From Agromyces sp. Root81 (GTDB taxonomy: Bacteria; Actinomycetota; Actinomycetes; Actinomycetales; Microbacteriaceae): DNA of 64,000 nucleotides. The notes beneath the pieces were generated by a model. The model made no database searches and had not been told where the DNA came from. It saw nothing but the letters and a program-made list of their open reading frames with translations. Location of the stretch: contig NZ_LMIR01000003.1 of the NCBI RefSeq assembly GCF_001429165.1, positions 186,001-250,000 of the forward strand. Direction: 5' to 3'. The position numbers were made by a program, and so were the translations under genes. The first letter of the stretch is position 1; each line of letters begins with the position of its first letter. This document shows, piece after piece, positions 34,503-42,324 of the stretch.

Positions 34503-34550
34503 CTGTTTCCTCCAGTCTCGGGCTCTCGGATCTCACGCCCTCGACATGAA

Positions 34551-34577
34551 GACACCGCCCGCGCCCCGGATGTGACA
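34551..34577 (-). promoter_or_regulatory. Candidate ECF41 promoter TGTCACA-N16-TGTC
   Basis: Read on the minus strand, TGTCACA (34577-34571) and TGTC (34554-34551) are 16 bases apart, 48 bases before the decarboxylase start. ECF41 sigma factors are known to use a TGTCACA -35 element and a CGTC -10 element upstream of their partner gene. The match is exact in the -35 element and three of four bases in the -10. Confidence 0.65.
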
Positions 34578-34645
34578 TCCCACCCGAATCGCGGGTCGCG
34601 CGACGGGATCGGAAGGTTCTCGGCGCCCTCCGCGTTGGCCACTGC

Positions 34646-35680
34646 ATGAGAGCGATCGCGTACGCCAAGACCGGGGACTCGTCCGTGCTGCACCTCGTCG
34701 AGCGGGAGACGACCGAACCCGGCACCGGAGAGGTGCGCGTGCGCATCGCCGTGTCGGGCGTCAACCCGACCGACTGGAAGGCGAGGGCCGGTTCACGGCC
34801 GGGCGAGGCGACGCCGTTCGCGGAGGTCGTGCCGAACCAGGATGGCGCCGGCATCGTCGACGCCGTCGGCCCCGGCGTGGCCGGGTTCGTGGTCGGCGAC
34901 CGGGTCTGGGTCTACCTCGCCGCGCACGAACGACCGTCCGGCACCGCGCAGCAGTTCGCGGTGCTCTCGGCCGAGCACGTGGTATCCCTGCCGGATGCCG
35001 CGAGCTTCGACCTCGGTGCCTCGCTCGGTGTGCCCGCCATGACCGCGCACCGCGCGCTCACCGTCGCCGAGGCGGGCCCGTCGCGACTCGGCCCCGGCGC
35101 GCTCGACGGCCGCACGGTGCTCGTCGCCGGTGGTGCCGGCGCCGTCGGGCACGCGGCAATCCAGCTCGCCCGCTGGTCGGGAGCGACGGTCATCACGACC
35201 GTGAGCTCGCCCGAGAAGGCCGCTCTCGCTGCCGCGGCCGGAGCCCACCACGTCGTGAACTACCGCACCGACGACGCCGTGGCCGCGATCCGCGCCATCG
35301 CCCCGCACGGCGTCGACCAGGTCGTCGAGGTCTCGCCCGCCCGCAATGCCGGGCTCAACGCGAGCGTCATCGCGAACCACGGGTCGATCGCCGTGTACGC
35401 GACCGACGGCGGCGCCGAGGTGACCCTCGACGTGCGCCGGCACTTCGCGCTCAACGTGCGCTACCAGTTCCTGCTGCTCTACACCGTCGGCCAGGACGCC
35501 CTCTCGGCTGCCGCCGAGGACATCGGCCGTGCACTCGTCGACGGCGCGCTGCCCGTCGGGGAGGACGCCGGCCTGCCGATCACCCGCTTCCCGCTCGAGC
35601 GCACAGCCGAGGCGCACGACGCCGTCGAGGCGGGCACCGTCGGCAAGGTGCTCATCGACGTCGACCCCGGAATCGCCTGA
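34646..35680 (+). CDS. NADPH:quinone reductase/zeta-crystallin-like dehydrogenase
   Basis: This 344-residue MDR protein has a GroES-like domain (GEVRVRIAVSGVNPTDWKAR; QDGAGIVDAVGPGV) and a nucleotide domain (VLVAGGAGAVGHAAIQLARW). The NPTDWK motif is typical of quinone-reductase-type members without catalytic zinc. It is divergent from the ECF41-decarboxylase pair across 143 bases, so it may belong to the same stress response, since ECF41 loci often hold an oxidoreductase. The ATG lies close to the divergent promoter, without a strong ribosome binding site. Confidence 0.88.
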   Translation: MRAIAYAKTGDSSVLHLVERETTEPGTGEVRVRIAVSGVNPTDWKARAGSRPGEATPFAEVVPNQDGAGIVDAVGPGVAGFVVGDRVWVYLAAHERPSGTAQQFAVLSAEHVVSLPDAASFDLGASLGVPAMTAHRALTVAEAGPSRLGPGALDGRTVLVAGGAGAVGHAAIQLARWSGATVITTVSSPEKAALAAAAGAHHVVNYRTDDAVAAIRAIAPHGVDQVVEVSPARNAGLNASVIANHGSIAVYATDGGAEVTLDVRRHFALNVRYQFLLLYTVGQDALSAAAEDIGRALVDGALPVGEDAGLPITRFPLERTAEAHDAVEAGTVGKVLIDVDPGIA

Positions 35681-35713
35681 CCCCAGGCCGGAGCTTCCCC
35701 GGGCGAGCGGCGC

Positions 35714-36379
35714 TCAAGCGAGCAGGTGCGACAACTGCTCGACGACGAGCACCACGGCGAGCACGACCATCGCGGCGCCCGAGATGCGGGAGACGAGGCG
35801 CATGGCCGACGGCCGGGCGCGCAGCACGGTTCTCGCGCCCATGCCGACGGCGAAGTAGACGAGCGCGCAGCTGCCGACGAAGATGAGGCCGAGCACGGCG
35901 AGCTGCACCGGGATCGGCCAGGCGCCCGCGGCATCCGTGAACTGCGGCAGCAGCACGACGAGCACGAGCAGGCCCTTCGGGTTCAGGCCGCTGACGCCGG
36001 CGCCCTGCACGAGGCGCAGCCACGGTGGCGTCTCGGCGCCCCCGGCGACACTCCCGGCGGCGCCCCCGGCGGCGCTCCCGGTGCCGTCCGCGACCAGCCC
36101 GGGCGGATCGATGAGCACCCGAAGGCCGAGGTAGAGCAGGTAGGCCGCCGCCGCGAAGGTGAGTCCGATGAGCACCCACGGCATCGCCGCCACAGCGGCG
36201 CCGACGCCGACCGCGACCGCGACGACCGCTGCGAGGTAGCCGATGAGGATTCCGGCGAGCGCCGGCAGGATGCTGCGGTCGCGCAGGCCCGAGGCGATGA
36301 TGTACGCCCAGTCGGGGCCGGGCACCAGCACCATGAACGTCATCATCGCCCAGCAGGCGAGCAGCAGTTGGGTGTTCAC
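35714..36379 (-). CDS. LysE-family exporter
   Basis: This 221-residue membrane protein has the LysE/RhtB pattern: FMVLVPGPDWAYIIASGLRD after the first helix, six hydrophobic segments and the GLNPKGLLVLVVLLPQF motif. A Gly/Ala-rich insert of about 15 residues lies in the central loop. Such proteins export amino acids or related metabolites. GTG 36379 is chosen because GGGAGG lies four bases upstream. It is divergent from an Lrp/AsnC regulator, which probably senses the exported amino acid. Confidence 0.9.
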   Translation of the reverse strand: MNTQLLLACWAMMTFMVLVPGPDWAYIIASGLRDRSILPALAGILIGYLAAVVAVAVGVGAAVAAMPWVLIGLTFAAAAYLLYLGLRVLIDPPGLVADGTGSAAGGAAGSVAGGAETPPWLRLVQGAGVSGLNPKGLLVLVVLLPQFTDAAGAWPIPVQLAVLGLIFVGSCALVYFAVGMGARTVLRARPSAMRLVSRISGAAMVVLAVVLVVEQLSHLLA

Positions 36380-36480
36380 GGTGCCTCCCCTCGGCGGATA
36401 CGACGAAGGTAGGCGAGAACCGCGAGAAGCCGCTGCCGTATTCACCCCCGATCACCGCCGTTCATGGAAGAATCCACCCC

Positions 36481-36933
36481 ATGGATGCCATCGATCGGAG
36501 AATCCTTGCCGAACTGCAGCTGGACGGGCGGTTGAGTCTCACCGACCTCGCCGCGCGTGTGCAGCTGAGCATGTCGCCGACCCACCGCCGGCTCCATGCT
36601 CTCGAGGCATCCGGAGCCATCTCGGGCTACCGCGCGGTCATCGATCCCGAGGTCGTCGGGCTCGGCTTCGGCGCCCTCGTCTTCGTCACGATGGACCAGG
36701 CGAATCGGGCGACGATCCCCGCCTTCGACGCCGCCGTGGCGGAGATCCCCGAGGTGATCCAGGCGCTCCGCCTCTTCGGCGACCCCGACTACCTGCTGCG
36801 CGTCGCGGTGCCCGACCTGCCCGCGTACCAGCGACTGTGGGACGAGCGGCTCTCGGCACTGCCCGGCGTACGCCGCGTCGAGTCGACCCTCGTCATGAAG
36901 ACGATCGTGGACGATCGGCCGCTGCCGATCTGA
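36481..36933 (+). CDS. Lrp/AsnC-family regulator
   Basis: This 150-residue protein has an N-terminal HTH (MDAIDRRILAELQLDGRLSL; VQLSMSPTHRRLHALEASG) and a C-terminal RAM/AsnC ligand domain (RLFGDPDYLLRVAVPDLPAY). It is divergent from the LysE exporter, the classic pairing of amino-acid-sensing activator and exporter. The effector is probably an amino acid and remains to be identified. Confidence 0.92.
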   Translation: MDAIDRRILAELQLDGRLSLTDLAARVQLSMSPTHRRLHALEASGAISGYRAVIDPEVVGLGFGALVFVTMDQANRATIPAFDAAVAEIPEVIQALRLFGDPDYLLRVAVPDLPAYQRLWDERLSALPGVRRVESTLVMKTIVDDRPLPI

Positions 36934-37032
36934 CGAATCGGTGCTGCCACCGATTCGGGCCCTGCCCGCACGACGCGAAGCTCGGTTCCGGGCACCGTTC
37001 CCGCGTGCCCGCGGAACGGAGGCGGTACTGGC

Positions 37033-39153
37033 GTGGAAACGGAGGTTGTCCCCCGGCTCGAAGAGGGCCACCATGAGAGCGTGAAGGGCCGGCGCACGGC
37101 AGCACTGCGCGTCATCCGCTGGGTGGCGCTCGGGGTCGTGCTCGGAGGCTTCCTCGTCGCCGCGGCGATCGCCCGCGACGCGGCAGGCGGCCGCTCCGAC
37201 CTCGACGCCTTCACAGCGAGCACGGCGTGGCTGGTCGCCGCGCCGATCGCGGTCGCCCTCGTCTTCGCGATCGCCTGCTGGAACCGCCTGCGCGGCGACC
37301 CCGTGCTCGCGCGATGGCTCGGCGGATTCGCCGTCACCATCGTCGCCTACGGCCTGTGGTCGGAGCTCGCCGCCTGGCTCGACGCCTCGAACGCGACCGG
37401 CACCTGGGCCTTCGCCGTGATCGCCGCACTCACGATGAGCGGATGGATGGTCGTGCTCGCCACCGCCCAGGCCACGGCCGCAGCGACTGCCGGCCGCGCA
37501 CTCGCCGACCGCACCGGGCGAGGTGTCATGAGATTCCTGATCGCCTCCACGGCGGGCATGACGCTGCTGAGCTTCGTGGTGCCCGCAGGGTTCATGCTCG
37601 AGATCTCGCCGCAGCCGCCGCTCGTGCTTCCCCGCGACTTCGTCGTCGCCCCCGCCGTGCAGACGGGGATGTCGACGCTCGCGTTCGCGTGGATGCTGAG
37701 TCTCTTCGTCGCGCCCACCGTGTTCTGGGTGCAGGCGGCCCGCAGCCAGGGCGCTCGTCGTGCCGCACTCGCGCGCATCGCCGTCGGCGCCGTACTCCCT
37801 GGGCTCGTCGTGCTGCTCTGCGGCCTGCTCGCCCTGCTCATCGGAGCCGGCGGTGTCGGCGGCGGGAACACGCCGCTCGAGATCTCCGCGCTCGCGATCG
37901 GATTCTGCGTGGCCGCGCCGCTCGTCGCGTGGTGGCTCAGCGCCGTGCTTCGCGACGCGCGCACGAGCTCGGGACGCTCCATGACCGCGCTCAGCCGGCT
38001 CACCCCGCCGCTGCTCTGGATCGGCTACGTCCTGGCGATCGTGCAGCTCGTCGGCCCCGTCGTCGCGGCCGCCCGGGCGAGCGCCACCGGTGCCGTCGTC
38101 GCGACGGCCGGGCTCTTCGCCGCGACCGCCGTGCCGTGGGCGCTGTTCGTGCGCTGGTGCGTCGAGCGCGTGGACCCGCGGCGCGGCCTCGCCTCCGCCG
38201 TGATCGGCGCGTCGAGCGACCGCGGTGTGCCGACCGGCGAACTCGCCGAGCGAGCGCTCCGCGAGGCGCTCGCCGAGCCGGCGCTCCGCGTGCAGATCGC
38301 GCGCCCGGGCGGCGGGTGGCTGAGCGCCGGCCTCGACACCTCGACCACCGCAGGCGGTCACGAAGAGACCGGCGCCGGCACCGCGGCATCCGTCGTGCAT
38401 CCGGTGCGCGACCACGAAGGGCGCGAGGTCGGTCGCATCGTCACCGTGACGCGCTTCGTCGACCTCGCACCGCTCCTCATGGTCGTCGCCCCGCTCATCG
38501 AACGCGCCGCGCTCGAGGCGGAGGTGCGCGACCACGCTGAGCGTCTCGCCGCAGAGCGACGCCGAGCGGATGCCGCGGCGCACGATGCCCGCCGCCGGAT
38601 CGAACGCGACCTGCACGACGGCGTGCAGAGCCGGCTCGTCTCGCTCGGCCTGAGCCTCAGCCTCGCGAAGGACGACGTGAACGACCCGGCTTCGCGGATG
38701 CTCCTCGACGAGACGGTCGCCGGGCTGCAGAACGCGGTCGCCGAACTGCGCGAACTCGCCGGCGGCACTGTGTCGGCGAACCTCGCGGAACGCGGACTCG
38801 CCGCAGCGGTCGCCGACCTCGTCTCGGGCGTTCCCGTGGCGATCGAGGCATCCGTCGACGACGTCGACCTCGCGGGCGCCGTCGAGACGGCCGCCTACTT
38901 CGTCATCGCCGAGGCCGTCGCCAACGCGCTCAAGCACGCGGCACCCCAGCGCATCACGATCGCAGTGCGGCAACGCGGGTCGACCGTCACCGTCAGCGTC
39001 GCCGACGACGGCACCGGGGGTGCCGACGTGCGCCTCGGCTCCGGCCTGCGCGGCCTCAGCGAACGCGTGGGCGCCGTCGGCGGCCGCATGGTGGTCAGCG
39101 AACGCGAACCGCGCGGCACCCTGCTCGAGGCGGTGCTGCCGTGCGCGCCGTGA
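37033..39153 (+). CDS. Membrane sensor histidine kinase (HisKA_3 type), second system
   Basis: This 706-residue kinase has about eight or nine hydrophobic helices in the first 380 residues. A less conserved region follows, then the HisKA_3 motif ERDLHDGVQSRLVSLGLSLS with His near 528, and an ATPase domain (VIAEAVANALKHA; DDGTGGADVRLGSGLRGLSERV). GTG 37033 is supported by GGAGG 11 bases upstream; GTG 37081 is a possible alternative. It overlaps the response-regulator gene by 13 bases. The signal is unknown. Confidence 0.88.
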   Translation: METEVVPRLEEGHHESVKGRRTAALRVIRWVALGVVLGGFLVAAAIARDAAGGRSDLDAFTASTAWLVAAPIAVALVFAIACWNRLRGDPVLARWLGGFAVTIVAYGLWSELAAWLDASNATGTWAFAVIAALTMSGWMVVLATAQATAAATAGRALADRTGRGVMRFLIASTAGMTLLSFVVPAGFMLEISPQPPLVLPRDFVVAPAVQTGMSTLAFAWMLSLFVAPTVFWVQAARSQGARRAALARIAVGAVLPGLVVLLCGLLALLIGAGGVGGGNTPLEISALAIGFCVAAPLVAWWLSAVLRDARTSSGRSMTALSRLTPPLLWIGYVLAIVQLVGPVVAAARASATGAVVATAGLFAATAVPWALFVRWCVERVDPRRGLASAVIGASSDRGVPTGELAERALREALAEPALRVQIARPGGGWLSAGLDTSTTAGGHEETGAGTAASVVHPVRDHEGREVGRIVTVTRFVDLAPLLMVVAPLIERAALEAEVRDHAERLAAERRRADAAAHDARRRIERDLHDGVQSRLVSLGLSLSLAKDDVNDPASRMLLDETVAGLQNAVAELRELAGGTVSANLAERGLAAAVADLVSGVPVAIEASVDDVDLAGAVETAAYFVIAEAVANALKHAAPQRITIAVRQRGSTVTVSVADDGTGGADVRLGSGLRGLSERVGAVGGRMVVSEREPRGTLLEAVLPCAP

Positions 39154-39839
39154 TCGCGGAGGACATGGTGCTGCTGCGCGACGGATTGTCGCGGGCCCTG
39201 ACCGCACACGGTGTCGAGGTGATCGCCGAGGTCGGAGACGCCGGAGCGCTGCTCGATGCGGTCTCGCGCGAACGTCCCGACATCGCGATCGCCGACGTGC
39301 GGATGCCGCCCTCGTTCACCGACGAGGGAGCCCGCGCGGCCCGGCTCATGCGCGAACGGTTCCCCGAGGTCGGGGTGCTCGTGCTCTCGCACACCGTCGA
39401 TCCTCTGCTCGCGCTCATGCTCGCCGCCGAGCGCCCGGCCGGGTTCGGCTACCTGCTGAAGGACCGCGTGATGGATGTGCCGTCGTTCATCGATGCGGTC
39501 GGCGTCGTGGCGAACGGCGGCACCGTGCTCGACGAGGTCGTCGTGGCCGCAGGTCTCGCCCGGCGCCGGGGCGCACTGGCGGGGCTCAGCGACCGCGAAC
39601 GCGAGGTGCTCGCCGCACTCGCCCGCGGGTCCAGCAATGCCGCGATCGCCCGTGAGCTGTTCATCTCGGAGCGGACGGTCGACGCACACCTCCGCTCCAT
39701 CTTCATCAAGCTCGGCCTCGAGCAGACCGGCGAAGCCAACCGCCGCGTGCAGGCCGCCCTCGCCTGGATGCTCGGCGGGTCGGAATCGGTGTTCACGCCG
39801 ATGCCCGACCCCGACGCCGGCTCGTACCGTCGGCAGTAG
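39141..39839 (+). CDS. NarL/LuxR-type response regulator, second system
   Basis: This 232-residue protein has a receiver domain with EDM at 7-9, phospho-acceptor Asp52 in IADVRMPP and a LLKDR block, then a LuxR-type HTH (LSDREREVLAALARGSSNAA). The GTG start lies inside the kinase gene, so the two are translationally coupled. It resembles the regulator at 3853-4545 in layout but is clearly a separate paralogue. Targets may include the small membrane protein gene 38 bases downstream. Confidence 0.9.
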   Translation: MRAVIAEDMVLLRDGLSRALTAHGVEVIAEVGDAGALLDAVSRERPDIAIADVRMPPSFTDEGARAARLMRERFPEVGVLVLSHTVDPLLALMLAAERPAGFGYLLKDRVMDVPSFIDAVGVVANGGTVLDEVVVAAGLARRRGALAGLSDREREVLAALARGSSNAAIARELFISERTVDAHLRSIFIKLGLEQTGEANRRVQAALAWMLGGSESVFTPMPDPDAGSYRRQ

Positions 39840-39877
39840 CTCGGCGCATCCGCGCCGACCCGTACCGGGAGGCCGAC

Positions 39878-40135
39878 ATGCCCCGTCGCAAGCGTTCGTT
39901 CACCGCATGGCTCCGCATCGTGCACCGCTGGATCTCGATGACGTTCGTCGTCGTCGCCGCGGTCGCCATCCTGCAGCTCACGCCCACCGGACCGATCACC
40001 GACGCGGTGGTCGCCGTGGCACTGGTGCTGCTGATCGCGCTCGCGCTCAGCGGCATCTGGATGGCCGCGCAGCACTACATCGTGAAGTTCCGGTACGCGC
40101 GACGGCCGCAGCCTGCGCCGGTCGTCACGGGCTGA
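39878..40135 (+). CDS. Small two-helix membrane protein
   Basis: This 85-residue protein has a basic start (PRRKRSFTAWLRIVHRWIS), two hydrophobic helices (MTFVVVAAVAILQL; AVVAVALVLLIALALSGIWM) and a basic tail. The His-Arg-Trp start and paired helices recall one helix pair of PepSY-type membrane proteins, but no firm family is assigned. It lies 38 bases after the second response regulator with GGGAGG upstream, so it is likely expressed with that system. Confidence 0.65.
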   Translation: MPRRKRSFTAWLRIVHRWISMTFVVVAAVAILQLTPTGPITDAVVAVALVLLIALALSGIWMAAQHYIVKFRYARRPQPAPVVTG

Positions 40136-40230
40136 GCGGCGGGTCGCCGGCCCTGCGGCGCTCTCGACGCCGTCGGCGGGTCGGCGTACCGTGGCCGTCG
40201 AAGCGACAGCCCCGAATGAGGAGGTTCCCG

Positions 40231-40698
40231 ATGGCCGAGCTCTCACCCATCCAGCCGTGCCTGTGGTTCGACGACCAGGCGCGTGAGGCGATGAACTACT
40301 ACGTCGACGTCTTCCCGAACTCCCGCATCACCCGCATCGACGAGTACCCCGACGAGTCGCTCGACGAGCACTTCGCGGGCATGACCGGCAAGGTGCTGAA
40401 CGGCGCGTTCACGCTCAACGGGGTCGAGTTCGTCTGCCTCGACGGCGGGCCGCTCTTCGTATTCAACGAGTCGGTCTCGTTCATCGTCTCCTGCGCCGAC
40501 CAGGCCGAGATCGACTACTACTGGTCGAAGCTCTCGCACGTGCCCGAGTCGGAGCAGTGCGGCTGGTGCAAGGACCGGTTCGGCGTCAGCTGGCAGGTCA
40601 TCCCCGCGAACATGGGCGAGCTGACCCGGCGGCCGGAGCAGATCCAGGTGATGATGCGCCAGAAGAAGATCGTGATCGCCGAGCTCGAGAACGCCTGA
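40231..40698 (+). CDS. VOC-family protein of the PhnB/3-demethylubiquinone type
   Basis: This 155-residue protein begins with the PhnB-like signature (IQPCLWFDDQAREAMNYYVD; FPNSRITRI) and carries GKVLNGAFTLNGVEFVCLDGG and the WCKDRFGVSWQVIPANMGEL end block. VOC-fold proteins of this group are metal-binding or lactoylglutathione-lyase-like; the actual substrate is unknown. A strong GAGGAGG ribosome binding site precedes the ATG. Confidence 0.88.
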   Translation: MAELSPIQPCLWFDDQAREAMNYYVDVFPNSRITRIDEYPDESLDEHFAGMTGKVLNGAFTLNGVEFVCLDGGPLFVFNESVSFIVSCADQAEIDYYWSKLSHVPESEQCGWCKDRFGVSWQVIPANMGELTRRPEQIQVMMRQKKIVIAELENA

Positions 40699-40722
40699 AA
40701 CGACGGATGCCACGGCTCGCCG

Positions 40723-41172
40723 TCACTCGCCGGGCGTGACGCCGGCCGGGCCTCCCGTCGGCGGCCCGGCGACATCGTCGGAGCGCTTCAGCACGATCGC
40801 CGCGGGGAACCGTCCGACGACGCCGCGGAACGCGGGTCTCGACAGCGCAGCGGCCTCCGCCGGCTCGACGAATCGGGGCGCGGTCGCCCGATGGTCGCGA
40901 CCCCTCCACGTGATGGTGGCCCCGCCTGCAGCGAGCACGTTGCGCGCCCAGTTCGTCTTCGTCCCCCACGGCAGGCCGATGAGGAAGACGTCGCTCGACA
41001 GCGTCGGCACGAGAGCGATCGGCGTCGCATAGGCGGTGCCGCTCCGCCGGCCGTGGTGGTGGATCATCGCCCAGAGGGGCACCCAGCGACGCCCGGCCAA
41101 CGCTCGCGCGACGGGGGCACTCGCCTTCACGGCCCAGCTGGGCGGACCTGTGGAGCGGCCGGAATCGCTCAT
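40723..41172 (-). CDS. Deazaflavin-dependent nitroreductase family protein, second copy
   Basis: At 149 residues, this protein shows the family pattern: MIHHHGRRSGTAYATPIALVP, GLPWGTKTNWARNVLAAGG and a C-terminal FPAAIVLKRSDD. It is a distant relative of the protein at 3398-3856, of the same size but with low identity. Probable cofactor F420 or flavin, cytoplasmic; substrate unknown. It is divergent from the family A membrane protein gene. Confidence 0.8.
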   Translation of the reverse strand: MSDSGRSTGPPSWAVKASAPVARALAGRRWVPLWAMIHHHGRRSGTAYATPIALVPTLSSDVFLIGLPWGTKTNWARNVLAAGGATITWRGRDHRATAPRFVEPAEAAALSRPAFRGVVGRFPAAIVLKRSDDVAGPPTGGPAGVTPGE

Positions 41173-41280
41173 GGCTCCAGCATGCGCGCTGTCGGCGGAT
41201 TCCGCACCGAGGATCCCGGCACCCTTGCGCCGGAATCACCGTCACTGCGAGCATGGCAGGCACCCGATGACCGGAGCCAG

Positions 41281-41790
41281 ATGCCCGAGACGCTCGACCG
41301 GCCGCCCGGAGCGGCACTGTCCACCCTGCCAGGCGCGTCGATCCTCCGCCGCACCCGCAGCCTGCTCGTCTGCGCGCTCGGCACCGGCTTCGTGTACAGC
41401 ATGCTCAGCGTCGCATCGAAGGGCGGATGCCCCGGCGGAGCCACGGGCGACGGCGGGTTCCTCGACGCCGACGGTCAGGCGACGGATGTCGCGCCCAACT
41501 GCATCACCGTGACCCTGCAGCCGAGCACCATCGTCTACCTCGCGATCGCGGTCATCGTGCTCGTCGCGATCAGTCGGGTGCTGCGCACGGCCGCCAGCGA
41601 GGCCGCCGCCCTGCGCACCCTCGATCGTGCGGCGATCATGCTCGTCGCCGTCACGGCGACCTGGCTCGTGATCACCCAGGTCTCGTTCTGGTTGATCCCC
41701 CTCGACCAGTGGGACGGCGGGGAGTTCTTCCCCATTCCGTTCACCTTCGGCACCATCGACGTCGACATCTCGCCGATGCAGCAGGGCTGA
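41281..41790 (+). CDS. Three-helix membrane protein, family A (paralogue of 8966)
   Basis: This 169-residue protein has the same build as the one at 8966-9472: N-tail LSTLPGASIL, one helix, a loop GDGGFLDADGQATDVAPNC with two Cys in equivalent places, then two helices and a conserved IPLDQWDGG end. I do not recognise a described family. The ATG at 41281 is the only start that retains the paralogous N-terminus. Unlike its paralogue it is not next to the multicopper oxidase, so the pair points to a function that does not depend on copper. Confidence 0.75.
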   Translation: MPETLDRPPGAALSTLPGASILRRTRSLLVCALGTGFVYSMLSVASKGGCPGGATGDGGFLDADGQATDVAPNCITVTLQPSTIVYLAIAVIVLVAISRVLRTAASEAAALRTLDRAAIMLVAVTATWLVITQVSFWLIPLDQWDGGEFFPIPFTFGTIDVDISPMQQG

Positions 41791-41900
41791 CCCCGGACGT
41801 CGTCAGTACGCATCGGCGATGCGCCGCGAAGCGGAACCAACGCTCCGTTTCCGTACGGCGCCGGGTACGCTCAATCGGCCGGAGACAACGAGGAGGACGC

Positions 41901-41951
41901 ATGGCGGATCTGTCGATCGATGACACGCTCCTGTCCGAAGGCATCCTGTGA
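41901..41951 (+). CDS. 16-codon open reading frame coupled to the lipoprotein remnant
   Basis: The peptide MADLSIDDTLLSEGIL has an excellent ribosome binding site (GAGGAGGA, six bases upstream), and its stop overlaps the GTG of the next gene. It is either a short leader peptide or the intact start of a small helical protein whose remainder was deleted. The second view fits the damaged gene that follows. Confidence 0.4.
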   Translation: MADLSIDDTLLSEGIL

Positions 41952-42186
41952 ACCTCATCCGCCTCGTCGCTGCCGCCGCACTGCTCGTCGCCCTCACCGG
42001 CTGTGGAACAGGAGCACCCCAGTCGACACCCGAAGAAGCGGAATCCGACCTCATCGCCCTCTTCGATGCGAAGGGTCCTTCCTCGACGGTGGCAGCAACT
42101 GCGAACCGGGCGACCCCTGGGATCCCGAGTACTACGACTACGTTCCCAGGTACTACGACACCGACGACCCCGCTCCGCTCGAGTGA
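41948..42186 (+). pseudogene. Short lipoprotein gene, frameshifted
   Basis: The first frame encodes a lipoprotein signal (LIRLVAAAALLVALTGCGTG, lipid Cys19) and PEEAESDLIALFDA. After about 42070 that frame degenerates into Thr/Pro-rich sequence (STTTTFPGTTTPTTP). The other frame gives a natural-looking acidic end, DGGSNCEPGDPWDPEYYDYV to the stop at 42184-42186. A net one-base deletion (or two-base insertion) near 42062-42072 explains both. The product would be a surface lipoprotein; no family name is assigned. Confidence 0.55.
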
Positions 42187-42324
42187 GCGTCCGCCGGTTC
42201 GCCCGGCATCGGCGTCGCTGAGATCCGAAGGCGTGCACAGGGCACCCGCACACATCGGGCTCTCGCCCGGGAGGCCGTAGGCTCGAAACACCGCCACCCC
42301 GATCTGCAGAGGAGCCTGCCCGCA

